Assembly (NCBI RefSeq): GCF_014839805.1
Contig: NC_051116.1
Location: 7,855,556-7,919,555, forward strand
Length of the DNA: 64,000 nt
Direction: 5' to 3'
From: Manduca sexta
Taxonomy: Eukaryota; Arthropoda; Insecta; Lepidoptera; Sphingidae
Position numbers and translations under genes: made by a program. Under the pieces are notes generated by a model. The model was not told the origin of the DNA, ran no database searches, and worked only from the letters and a program-made list of their open reading frames with translations. Below are positions 45,801-57,700 of this stretch, piece by piece. The number at the start of each line of letters is the position of its first letter. Within the stretch, counting starts at the first letter, position 1.

Positions 45801-46743
45801 GGTTGCAGCTCGGCCTACTGTTTTATATGGTTCATCTTTATTGGGTGCGTAGAATTTTATTATTTTTGGTTTTTAACCATTCAATCTGGGCATTATTCAT
45901 TTAGTAGACATAGCAATGTAAATAATGAACATGTATTTCTGTCATTGATTTATATTGTCTAGTGATAAATAGTTTATCTTGAGCACGGCATTGCCACGGC
46001 ACTTGACAGTAAGCCGAATGGTGTCCAAACATCATCTGACGGTACAAACCCTCACAGAGGCGGTTCTAACTCATGTGCCGCCCGTGTGCCATCAATTCCT
46101 TCACGCCCCCTAGGAGACAATGTAGTCTTTAATAAATTTGATAATATTAAATGAAAATGTGTAAAGTAAAGACGCTGCTCGCCGGCCTTAGTACGGGTGC
46201 ATGTTGTTTGAGAGCGTAGGTGTCGCGCTCGACGAATGTCTCTTTGAAGGTATCGTGTCTGGCGCACCCTAACACACTGCGCCCGTGTGCCGCGCACACC
46301 CTGCACTCTTTATTTATAATAAGTGTAACCAATTTCATTAAAAATCACAAATAATAAATAATAATACAAATTTTGATACATATGACTATTAAAGATATGC
46401 ACAGTATTCTCACACAAATAACATCTGGATAGAATTACAAATTAAAATAACAAAACAAAATAAAACCAGTAAATACTATAACAAACATAACAGAGCCTCG
46501 TTTCGGGATTAAAATGACTTGAATTGAACAAAACAAAAACAAGATTTGAAAATAATAACAATAAAAATTAAAATTTAAAACAAAATATTCAAGATTAGAA
46601 AAAAAAAATTACATTCAAGTATCTTAAATTTCGTTTTTATTTATCGATATTTAAGCGAACACTTTCGGGTCACTAAAAAAAATTCTAAATTAACAACCTT
46701 GCAAATTAGAAATGCCCAAATGACTACGCTAAATTGGCGAGCG

Positions 46744-46777
46744 TCCATACAAGCCGATTCCTACCGGCTTGTATGGA
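46744..46777. repeat. 13-bp perfect hairpin (unit 2)
   Basis: Same stem TCCATACAAGCCG / CGGCTTGTATGGA and 8-nt loop as at 39377-39410, so it predates the duplication. Confidence 0.9.
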
Positions 46778-47466
46778 CCAAGATAAATGTAATTAATTAA
46801 AAATAATGTAAATTAATTTGTAAATTAATTAAAATTTATAAAAGAAAACATAACAATATAACTAGAATAAAAATAGTATATTCAAACAAATCATCTTATA
46901 TTTATTAAATTAAATCAATACTTCAATGATATCTGTCGTTCATATCAATTCATTAAACCGTAACTCGCGCGCAGTGCTCGCGCCTTAAACTGTTCGAAGT
47001 GTTCCCTCGCGAAGTTCTTCCCTCGCGAGTCGCGATATTGTTGTCTCTTTCGCACGCAGCGCGGTGTCTGTCTAATCTTTTGGAAGTGACGTAAAAATAA
47101 ATGTGTGCGTGCGTATATTAGTGTTAGTGACTTATTAGTTCTTGTTGGACACTTTTAGGTACCTATGTTCAAAATATGTGAGTATTTTGTAAATTTAGAG
47201 ACTAGACATAATTTTTATTTTAGAAGGAAATTATTAAGTATTATGATATTTTACTGATTTTAATTTATTGTGAACAGCGAATTATATTACGTTAACTGTA
47301 GAAAAAAATATTTCGTCGGGTTCCGTTTTGAAAATGTTCACTCTTCGCCACTGCTACGCTACCATTTCTGACACCTTAACAAAGCCATAGGATAAAATAG
47401 AATCAATAAATTATGTATTAAGCTATGTAGGATTCTTTTTTAACCTGAATATACGTTTGTTAGCCC

Positions 47467-47861
47467 GGCAGGATCCCGGACTTTTGGGCGAACGCTTTAG
47501 GAGCTCGCAACCAAGAGCGTCGTCAGCCGATGGCCCAGGAGAGCCAAATTGATATGAATAATGAGATAAGTAAGAATTGTAGGTAAACTCGAAAGCACAT
47601 GTGCCTCCCCCACCCCCTCCCTGTGCCGCTTTAACAATAACATAAAATAGAGCGTAATTGAGCGTACGGAATATTAGGAATGAAAATGGTGAATCATTCG
47701 AGTTTCGATTTATGGGAATGATCTATCAAGGAAGTTAAGTCAAGGTATGGTTGCTTTACGTTTGGCATCTTTTTTAGAATTTCTAGGGGGGATAGCTACC
47801 CCCTCCCTTGGCGACGCAATTGCTAGCAATCCTTAAAATTTAAGCGACTATGCTGAGGGCA
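47467..47861. other. 395-bp segment present only in unit 2
   Basis: It lies between AGCCCGG and CCATTAACGG, which are nearly contiguous in unit 1 (40090-40097). It begins CAGGATCCCGGACTTTTGGG and contains TCGTCAGCCGATGGCCCAGG. No open frame or terminal repeats were recognised. It is either an insertion in unit 2 or a deletion from unit 1. Confidence 0.7.
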
Positions 47862-48039
47862 ATCCATTAACGGGTTACGAACCTCGGCTCAAGGTCATTG
47901 GGAGAGCCTGAAACATCAACGATTATGCAAAGCGATTCATATGCACTCAACAGTCAATACAGAAATCGTGTCGTCTTGTGCGCGCCAATTTGAATCCGCA
48001 CAACCAAAATTTAAATTTGATCCATGAGTTCAGTTTCAC

Positions 48040-48074
48040 ATAAAAGGAGAATGAGGATAAGACGTGTATCATTG
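48040..48074 (+). promoter_or_regulatory. TATA + initiator promoter (unit 2)
   Basis: ATAAAAGG at 48040-48047 and TCATTG at 48069-48074, identical in spacing and sequence to unit 1. Confidence 0.5.
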
Positions 48075-48105
48075 CGCGTGGACAGACGAACGGACTAACA
48101 TCTAA

Positions 48106-50939
48106 ATGGCGGGAATTATCAAGGAGTTTGTCATCGCAAATATACTTTTAATGTGAGTACTTTTAAACAATTTTTGTAGTTCGGCTAACTAACGAAGGAT
48201 AATTACGTCTCGGCCAATTATTATAACGCTATTTTTAAATCAGATATCATCGATCAAATAGAAAAGAAATCTCGGAAGACCATAGAACCAGTAGCGCGAT
48301 ATCAAGCTTTTCGAGATGTAAAAAAATATGTATATTTTATTAAAAAGTTTGCAAATATTATTAATTTAATTTACATGCAAGATAGAAATGAAACATGCGT
48401 GTAATGTGGCATATAAATTATGCCATTTTTTTTTTTTTTAATAAAATACTATAAAAAGATTATTTTTAGTATATTATAAAACCGAAAACAATTTGTGGAG
48501 AATCAGTATTCAGTAGCACAATCTATTGCACTAATTTTAAATTATGTTATATTTTATTCCAAAAACATACACTGGAGGCGCTGGTTCTATACTTAAAAAA
48601 AATTATGGACTGTATTTTGCGGGGAAAAATATGTATCTGGACACGACACGCACTTATAGGACTAGAGCTGCCTGTGGGATAGAATTGAAAATATAGGCAA
48701 CTCAAAGAGGATGGGAGCACAGTACCTTACGGCGTCTGCAGCGGCGGTTTGGCTGGTATAATGCTGGCAGCTTCATGTTTCTGCTTGCGGCGACCACTTA
48801 TACTAAACTTCACTCTCTATCTATGATATGCACGCTCACACGAAGTTAATTAAGGAGAAGGCATCACAGACCGATAATTTTCAATTAATTATGCGAGCGA
48901 CGTCATCGTGTCCATGTCTTGCGGGGCGCGAACAAGAGTGTTTTTTGCACCCGCACCCCGTACGGCGCGCGGGCACTCGCGGAACCATTTCCCAGCGACG
49001 CGCTCTCGTTCTCGTTCTCGCTCTCGCTCGCTGGAAAGGTATGTGCGGGAAAGGGATGCGGTAAAGAAGTGCACGTGTCGTGTCACCAAATTATGAATAA
49101 AAAGACACTATTTGGATTAATGCGACCGGAAATGCGAAGTTAAAATTTATAAATAATGAATTAGAAATATGGCTCAACCATATATGTATTAATAAAAATC
49201 CGGCATATGTTGGTCGCTCACTAGTCAATCGAGTCATAGTTATGGTATTTTTATTGCAAAATAAAATCCATAACATTAGAATATGGAAAGCTGGAGGAGC
49301 ATAAATTAGAGACAAAGGTCTCTTTATCGTTTCAGTAATAAAGGACTACTTATTTTATACTAACACTGGAAGTTCCCTTTACGTTTTGATTCCCTTGCTA
49401 GTAGTTGCGGATTTGAAAATATGCGGCTTAAATTGCTGTTTCTTTTGATTGCGTTGACGTAGAAGTTTGATTTTGTTACAACTTAAAGGTATTATAAACC
49501 TGGATATACGATATTAATTTCAATTTAATACCTCTACGCGTTCATGATTAAAGGAGTAGTAACTTTAAAGTTATTTTTATTATATGACGTAATTAAAAAT
49601 TACGCTTTTCGAAATTTTTTCCCTAATCTGTGCTATAAGACGTTGCTTCGTACCACATTTTTGTTGGTCAGGTTTTGAATATGCGGAAATTTACGGAAAT
49701 TTGTAGCATAAATGGCTATATTATGATTTTGATTACGTTGGCTTGATGTTTTCAAAGCTTCAAGGGACAGTAGACCTGAGTATTTTATATAAATTTCAGC
49801 TTAAAACCTCCACGCGTTCCTAAGAAAAAGGGTCTTGACAGACGGACGGACTGACAACAAAGTGCTTCTCTTATAGTTCCGTTTTTTCATTTCGAGGTAC
49901 AGAACCCTAAACCATCCAAATATTTTTCAATGATTTTAGATTGCACTCCAGATATTACACACAGAATATCGATTATCGTACGGTACGTTCTTTTAAATGC
50001 AAGCAATGATTTCATTGAAAGATTTGGGTAGGTTGCTCTGACGCCGTGTACATATATATGGCTTCCCGATATTTGAGTATATTTTTTTTATGCTTTGAAT
50101 GACGAAACGTTCTTGCCGTTCGTCTGATGGTAAGCGATACTAACGCCTAATAAACTGTAGAAACATCATCCACCATCTTGAATTACAAAGTATTATTTGG
50201 TATGCCTTTGCGCTCACCATCCTGAGACATGAGGTGTTAAGTCTTATTATGTCCAGTAGTTACACTGGCTAGAATATCCTTCAAATCGGAACATAACAGT
50301 GACTACACACTGCTGCTTGGCGACACAAATAGATATTACGGTGGTGCCTACCCAGGCGGACCTATTCTATTTTGACCGCGCGTCTCTTAGAGGGCGCCTA
50401 GGAATTGGTTGCACTCGGCGGTGCATACTTTTGTATTAATTTTATTAACCAACTTTAAAACAGGAGGAGGTTATCAATTCGACGTGAATTTTTTCTTGGA
50501 CCAGGGCTGGTTTTGGACCTGCAGACGTGGAGTCGCTGTGTTCCAGCGTGTGGCGCTTAAAGTTTTTTTTCGCCTCCTTTCGAAATGATATCTATAATTG
50601 TTGATGCTTAAAATTCCTGGCACGTCGTCTATCTGTTGCGTCAGATGTGTAAAGATATGAAAGCAACTTTTTTTAATGTTCCTGTGCTGCCGCCTATGAT
50701 TTTTCTTGTGCAATGTGTTTTCAAGCTACTACGGCACCGTCGACAGAAGTAACCGACTTAATCCTGCAAGTCAGTATTGTTCAGCAAGCGTTAATAAACG
50801 CCGCAAGGTTAAAAATTCACACCCGACTGTACGACAGGGCATGGCTCTTAATAACTTGCCTGAGTTGATCACACCGCAAAATGTACAGACTGATGTAATG
50901 CTCCATAGTAAAGCATCAGTTTGGATCCAATGTTGTTGA
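48106..50939 (+). CDS. Candidate two-exon small secreted protein (unit 2)
   Basis: Exon 1 (48106-48152) is identical to that of unit 1, donor GTGAGT included. The matching acceptor reads TGTTTTCAAG before 50726. Joining there keeps the same phase, despite a small length change just upstream, and gives an 86-residue product: the unit 1 Cys next to the junction is Tyr here, and the stop of unit 1 is absent, so the frame runs on to TGA at 50937-50939 (KASVWIQCC end). Retention of promoter, start and phase in both copies argues mildly for function. The differing C-termini argue that at least one copy is degenerate. Family unknown. Confidence 0.28.
49360..49905 (+). repeat. Family E repeat (unit 2)
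   Basis: Counterpart of 41620-42150, with isolated differences such as AGACGGACGG in place of AGACGGGCGG. Confidence 0.6.
50090..50363 (+). repeat. SINE-A copy (unit 2)
   Basis: Counterpart of 42331-42603, same truncation. Confidence 0.85.
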
Positions 50940-51279
50940 TATCTGATACCTACCCTCACTGCTAAGGAGAACCTACTAACGGGTTACGAACCTCGGCTCA
51001 GGACGGCCACTGGGAGAGAATGAGACAGCTGGAATTAGGGTATATAGAACTATTGAAGTACTACAGCTGGTGTAACCGCATGAAAATTCTTGCGCAATAT
51101 GTTACTGGGAGAATTTGCTATCAAAAATTGCTAGGTACTTTAGTGTTATTGATTTTGGATACTTTCATTATGTTGTGTAGCTACTCGAGGCTGGAGGGTA
51201 GTCAGCGTAATTAAAGTCTGACACTGTTAAAGGACTTGTTGAAATTAATAGTAATAAATATTTTATTTTTAAATATAAT

Positions 51280-51483
51280 TTGAAGGACATTGTAGCCAGT
51301 GTAACTACTGGACATAATGAGACTTAACATCTCATGTCTCAGGATGGCGAGCGCAGTGGAATACCAAACAATACTTTGTAATATAATGTGTTGGATGGTG
51401 TTTCTACTGTTTATATGCGGTCATACAGCTTACCATCAGACGAACGGCAAGCTCGTCTCTTTATTCAAAGCAATACAAAAAAT
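51280..51483 (-). repeat. SINE-A copy, reverse (unit 2)
   Basis: Counterpart of 44367-44570; the encoded 70-codon chance frames are identical. Confidence 0.8.
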
Positions 51484-51552
51484 AACCTTTAAATTGAAAT
51501 ATTTGTTTATGTGTAGAGATAAAAGTTAGGTTGATAGAATGTTTGCCTCAGT

Positions 51553-51648
51553 TATATACTGCCTGTACCGCTAAGATGCCGGGTTCGAATCTCTGGTGGG
51601 CAAAGTGATTTTAGGTTTGTCTGCTCAGTATCAGCTAGCCAAGCTAGC
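51553..51648 (+). repeat. SINE-D fragment (unit 2)
   Basis: Counterpart of 44640-44735. The (ATA)n LINE tail that follows in unit 1 has been lost here. Confidence 0.7.
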
Positions 51649-51649
51649 T

Positions 51650-52950
51650 TTTACAAAATTCAATTGGTGTACAAATGTTACAGAGTAGTTAATTGCATTA
51701 CATTTGTCACAATAAGAAAATGATCTGCTGATACCTATGCTAGGAGAACCTGTGTTACAGGTATCAGTGAAACCTCCAGCAAAAAAAAAAAATACAAGAC
51801 ATAATGATATAACCATGCTAACTGTAACATATAATACAAAAATCGAGAAAATATTAAACTTAAATTATACTAAATTTTGTTTGTATGGATGTAAAATTGT
51901 GAGTAAGAGTGTGTGTGTATGTGTGAGCGCATTCAATCCTTTCCATTAACTACCCGACATTAGTACTACCTAGAAGAGCCTCAGTTTGGCAGTAAGACAG
52001 GGATAAAAGCCATTTATTAATAGTCAATTTACAAGTTCTTTTAGTCATATGAAAAATTTTAAGAATGGAATTTACTTTATTATATATTCTGGCTCCTAAA
52101 ATTAAATAATGCCTGTCAGTAAATTTGGTTCGAGTTCCTAGCACAGTGAATATGTTAAATTTACGCCTACCCTCTGGTTCTTCGTGTGGTCTTCCTGTAT
52201 GTTTGCGGAGAATAGTTTGCTGTACAAAGAGTTGTCGCACAGAGAGAACTTGACATTCTGCGTAAAGTTTGGCGGAAGGATATCTAAAGGGTTTATTAGT
52301 CATAACCTTTAGGACAGCTTTTGAGCGATTTCTAATTGCATCAGAGGGGACTTCGGAGATCCACCCCAGACAGGAATGCAGTAACCAAGTAAAGATTGGC
52401 ACAGTGCAAAGTAAATCATTTTGATTGTGTAAGAATCTGCAGAGTGACGAAGTTTTTTAAATAAAAATATGAGTCTTCTAACCTTTGCGGTGAGTGTAAA
52501 CATATGTTCATGCCAGCGTAAACACTGATCAAGTTGTATGCCCAGATATTTGACACAGGATACTGTGACTAAGTCTGGACAGCTGCAATTGCTGGTACAA
52601 CATAGATCACAGGAATGAGCTGTTATATTAAAAAATAGTAGGTGGGAGAAAGTTCGACTTAATAGAGAAAGGGATGAATTGAGTCTTTGCAACATTTAAA
52701 GTAAGATCATTTTTAGATAACCAATCCAATATTGATTGGAGAGCAGATTCGGCAAGTTCCTTTGCATGGGACCAGGTCTCTCCATCTATGATAAGTGCGG
52801 TGTCATCTGCATAAGTATACATTTTGCAATTAGTAAGTTGGATATCACAAAGATCATTGATAAAGATGAGGAATAGTGTAGGCCCTAAAACACTCCCCTA
52901 AGATATAGCTAGCCCTCAATCATAAAACACATGGTGAAGTGGATACCTTG
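51650..52950 (-). pseudogene. LINE fragment (units 2-3 junction)
   Basis: The same retrotransposon as at 44741-45800, but with its 3' coding end: three overlapping frames on the minus strand (about 52822-52628, 52695-52309, 52402-51950) are split by single-base changes in A/T runs near 52632 and 52320. The extra C-terminal part includes RKHTGRPHEEPEGRRKFNIF and RHYLILGARIYNKV. YADD lies near 52800-52812. Confidence 0.85.
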
Positions 52951-53655
52951 GTTGCAGCTCGGCCTACTGCTTATGAGATAATGGCGTGCGAGTTTGTTTT
53001 CCGCTAGGATCATAGCGATCATGATCAACTGACCTCAGAATACTTGGAACTAGCGGGTTTTTCACCATATGCTAGCATCTATTTGGGTGTATATATACCG
53101 GAACCTCGTATCAATATAGACATTATAATATTCACCTTCTTATCACTCGGTCAGTTCATTGTGAAGCGAAAATGTTTCAAAAAAGTGTTTTATGTGGTTC
53201 ATCTTTATTGGGTGCGTAGAATTTTATTATTTTTGGTTTTTAACCATTCAATCTGGGCATTATTCATTTAGTAGACATAGCAATGTAAATAATGAACATG
53301 TATTTCTGTCATTGATTTATGTTGTCTAGTGATAAATAGTTTATCTTGAGCACGGCATTGCCACGGCACTTGACAGTAAGCCGAATGGTGCCCAAACATC
53401 ATCTGACGGTACAAACCCTCACAGAGGCGGTTCTAACTCATGTGCCGCCCGTGTGCCATCAATTCCTTCACGCCCCCTAGGAGACAATGTAGTCTTTAAT
53501 AAATTTGATAATATTAAATGAAAAGTTATTGTGTAAAGTAAAGACGCTGCTCGCCGGCCTTAGTACGGGCGCATGTTGTTTGAGAGCGTAGGTGTCGCGC
53601 TCGACGAATGTCTCTTTGAAGGTGTCGTGTCTGGCGCACCCTAACACACTGCGCC
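52592..53655 (+). repeat. Tandem array unit 3, first 1.06 kb
   Basis: Parallel to 37862-38900 of unit 1, including the 218-bp segment missing from unit 2, until the gap at 53656 cuts it off. Confidence 0.92.
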
Positions 53656-54155
53656 NNNNNNNNNNNNNNNNNNNNNNNNNNNNNNNNNNNNNNNNNNNNN
53701 NNNNNNNNNNNNNNNNNNNNNNNNNNNNNNNNNNNNNNNNNNNNNNNNNNNNNNNNNNNNNNNNNNNNNNNNNNNNNNNNNNNNNNNNNNNNNNNNNNNN
53801 NNNNNNNNNNNNNNNNNNNNNNNNNNNNNNNNNNNNNNNNNNNNNNNNNNNNNNNNNNNNNNNNNNNNNNNNNNNNNNNNNNNNNNNNNNNNNNNNNNNN
53901 NNNNNNNNNNNNNNNNNNNNNNNNNNNNNNNNNNNNNNNNNNNNNNNNNNNNNNNNNNNNNNNNNNNNNNNNNNNNNNNNNNNNNNNNNNNNNNNNNNNN
54001 NNNNNNNNNNNNNNNNNNNNNNNNNNNNNNNNNNNNNNNNNNNNNNNNNNNNNNNNNNNNNNNNNNNNNNNNNNNNNNNNNNNNNNNNNNNNNNNNNNNN
54101 NNNNNNNNNNNNNNNNNNNNNNNNNNNNNNNNNNNNNNNNNNNNNNNNNNNNNNN
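53656..54155. other. Assembly gap (500 N), right edge of tandem array
   Basis: Placeholder of exactly 500 N in the middle of unit 3. The number of further units hidden here is unknown. Confidence 0.99.
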
Positions 54156-54490
54156 ATTAATACACTATACACAATGTTTTTTATCGGGATCGAAAATGAA
54201 CCCGAAAAAAAACATCACACTGTACATAGGCGAATATAAGTACAATAAACACTATAATTAAAAAAACGTAAAAACGGACAACTATAATTCATTTGAATTC
54301 TATTATCAACATGAAGCTGGTAACATTTATCTTTGGCTTACCTTTCAAAAAAAAAACAAAGTACATAGACAAAACAACCTTATCCTCACCCATCAGTGCT
54401 GCCAACTTATAAAAATGTCATACCGACATAACATTTGGTCCGACGTTCTAAACGCAATTTTACATGTCTTTTGTTTAACCACGTCATTTT

Positions 54491-54496
54491 TTTATT
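54491..54496 (-). terminator. Polyadenylation signal of the hnRNP L gene
   Basis: AATAAA on the minus strand, 54 nt beyond the stop codon, would give a very short 3' UTR. A longer 3' UTR reaching the gap is equally possible. Confidence 0.4.
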
Positions 54497-54550
54497 CTCC
54501 TCGCGCTTTTTTTACACAATTACACTAGGAATACAGTTTAACGTTTCTTA

Positions 54551-54705
54551 CTAGTACTCGTGTTCGGCCATGCCGTTATTTTGCCCTTGCCGTTGGTTCT
54601 GGTTGGTGTTTTGGTTTTGCTCCTGTTTCTGCTGCTGTCCCTTCCCCTGGCCGATTTGTCTCGAGGATGAGAAGCAGAGCTTCATCACGAACGGGAATTT
54701 CGCAC
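54551..54705 (-). CDS. sm: hnRNP L exon 8 (last coding)
   Basis: Acceptor GTTTCCAG precedes 54705. It encodes the last strand of RRM4 (AKFPFVMKLCFSS) and the tail QIGQGKGQQQKQEQ up to NNGMAEHEY. The stop TAG is 54553-54551. The repetitive Gln/Asn tail has no counterpart in the vertebrate protein that I recall. Confidence 0.92.
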
Positions 54706-57700
54706 CTGGAAACGTTGAGCGTGAAGGGTTAGTTACCTTAGATTGGAATGTAAATATGTGGGTAATTGGCATAAATTAAAATAATAAATTGAGCTAATAT
54801 TTGTAAATATTACAATTAGTCTCTATAGATTATAAATTATGTGGGTAGTTGGTAAAAATGAAAATGTCAAATTGAGCTAGTATTTGCGATTATTAGAATT
54901 GAGTTATTTTAACGATCATTGCTTTAAGAGTTTAATATTTTGTTGATGGAAAGAAAAAACTGCAACATGTTTTTACGAAAAAGGGTCTCATTTTCTTCTC
55001 GATAAGTCACAAACTCATATTTTTTGCGCGACTCACGAAAAAAAATTGTAATTTAAGACAACTTTTCTATATTTAATTTATCTTAAAAAAAAGAAATGAT
55101 TTGTTATAATATCATCGAACAGTAAATTTTTCATTGTATACTATGTTATATACAGGATGTACATATTGTGTTAAAACATGAACCCACCTGGATGCTGTAT
55201 GGTGGCGTGGTTGCACGCCATAATAGCCATCACCGACTGCGAAATGTTCTGAAATTCCATCAGGCCCGACGATGATCTGGAATGTAGGAATAAAATTATT
55301 GTACTTCACAATACTTATAATTTATTATAAAGTATTATTTATTGACCTAATGGAAAAAAAAACATTTCTAAGAATAAAAAGTGTTTAGCCCAAGTGTTTT
55401 CGATACAGAGTATTTGATTTTACTTTACGTTTTTAATAAAATCACATATTTATCTTCTTGAAAATAATAATACTCTAAAAAAAGGCATATACATTCCAGC
55501 GAAGTCAACTGCCTTACGCTGCTAAGAAATTAAGCAAAAAAAAGAAATATAAATGGGTAAACGTCACCTCTCACTCTTGAGCGGGAACTTGGAGATGGTG
55601 TGCGGCGGCGTGACGCCGTAGTCCTTGAACACCTGCAGCAGCTGCTCGTCGGACACGTCTGGCGGCGTGTTGAAGAAGTGCAGCACCTGGAAACAGTCAC
55701 CATCATCATTTATATTTCTTATTATTGGTACTCAGTAACGGACTTACTAATGCGAGGCTTTTTTACCAGCTTGGTGAAGGGAAGTTATATCACTCCATTG
55801 GAACTAAGGTGACCTGACTTAAAAAAGACGAATTTGTGGGAAATGTATAAAAAAGATTTGAAAACAATATAGAAGGCAGTGAATTGGGCGATCGTCGAAG
55901 GTGAGAATCTTTATTTCTATTCAATATTTTTTATGTTACTCGTCATAGGGTTATAGAGCATGCTCTGGAAGGTGTTTTTTTTTTTTACCAAAATCACAAA
56001 ATATATACCTATATCATAAAAAAATGTTCAAAATGTGATAAAAACACATGTTACCTTCGACGGGGGCTGTATTCTGTTCTTGTGTATGGACGCTGGTGTC
56101 AGGAAGCGGTTGTTCTTGTTGCCGACGTAGTCTTTGAACGAGGGGCTCTTGTCAGGCAGCGGGTATGGGTTCATCACCTCGGACAGGTACGCCTGCTTCG
56201 AGAAACTGTACACGAGGAGGTTAATAAGTATGGTATAATGATTATGTGTAAGTCAGTCTGGATACATGTAATTATGTGAACTAATTTAATACTTTAAGTT
56301 GCCTACATAATTGAAGATAGATTGATGGACAATTCTTTATTGAGCACCACAAAAGTAAAAGAAATTTTTTTGACGCCTTTTATCGACCACCTTTTTTTTA
56401 GGTCCCTAGATCTCCCTAGATCCTTTGGCCTCTCTGGAACGTGGGGCGCCACGCACAACCCACCCCTAGATACTGCTAAAAACGAAACATGTTTTATTTC
56501 AGGCTTTTTCTACCCCCTCCCTCCCTCTTCCCCCTAAAAGTACCCCCACCTACCTACGCTACGCCACTGTCATTTAAAGTTGCTATTGTTTATATGCAGC
56601 TGTTACGCATTCCATCAGGCGAGCATCGTTTCCCATTCAAGTGTATAAAAAAGGAGTATCTAATTCCATTATAGTTTCTCGAAGTGAAGATTCAAGAGGG
56701 TGCAAATTTGGCGAATATTTTTACATAACATTGTCCCTTTTAGTTTTAAACTTCTTGTAAACTTTTTGTTCGGAAGCTTTTTTGGGCATGGCAGAAAAAG
56801 TTTTATGTGAAATAGTACGTGTAATACTATTTATAACAATGATTCTAATTATGATGAAAACCTTTAACAATTTTATAGATAACGATTCTGTTCATAATGA
56901 TGGTAACATTAATATTTATGATAATGATGTTGACGTTGACGATTTTTTTCTTTTTTTTTTATATTTTTAAAGGCTTGATCGTAACTCAAGACTCATTTTG
57001 TATTACTTTTTTTTTTTTTATAAATCCCTAGCCCCTTCCACCTCTGCAAGACGTTGACGATCATGACGCAACTTACGCGAGTGTGAGTGTGTACTCGCCG
57101 ACGGTGACGTTGTTGAGGTTCTGCACGCAGCGCTCGACGGAGACGCCGTCGCCCATCTGTACCATCGCGGTGCCCTCTTTCGTCTTCAAGAACTTTATCT
57201 GGAACACGGTTTTTTTTTGGATATTCGAATGCAAAAAATATACATTATTTTTCGTGAAAAAAAATAAAAACAAGTGCTGAATATATGAAAAAAAAACATA
57301 GACATTATTTTTATTGTTATTATTTAAATTTCATGTGACTTATACACAATAAAAAGAGACATATTTACATCAATTAGAATAAAAAAAAAATAAGGTACGT
57401 ATGTGAAATACCTATGTACCTACCAATAAGCGTAATGAGAGACCACTCTAATCTTTTCATCAAATAAAATCCGTACCCAGCGGTACATCATAGTACATGA
57501 TAATACTCACTCTAACGACATTCCCGTACAGACAGCACAGGTTGAACAGTCTATCAGCGTTGGCTGTCTGCGGGTCTAGGCCGTACACCATCATCACCGC
57601 GCCTTGCTGTGGAGGACCGCCCTAACGTCACAAAAACGGTTAAACATCGAGCACTTAACCTAAATGCCCTTTCCGTTGTACATGGTGTCCATCATTGGAC

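Larger units (their letters stand above)
45444..52591 (+). repeat. Tandem array unit 2 (about 7.1 kb)
   Basis: Parallel to unit 1 throughout. It lacks the 218 bp at 38240-38457 of unit 1 and the private LINE, and carries about 395 bp of extra sequence (47467-47861) and about 280 bp of LINE 3' coding sequence (51963-52240) absent from unit 1. Direct orientation, head to tail with no spacer. Confidence 0.92.

Noticed and set aside
46052..46338. Minus-strand frames in the array (CARHDTFKETFVERDTY region)
   Set aside because: Two overlapping frames are open, the unit 1 copy differs by a frame-changing indel (TATCGTGGCG against TATCGTGTCTGGCG), and no domain is recognised.
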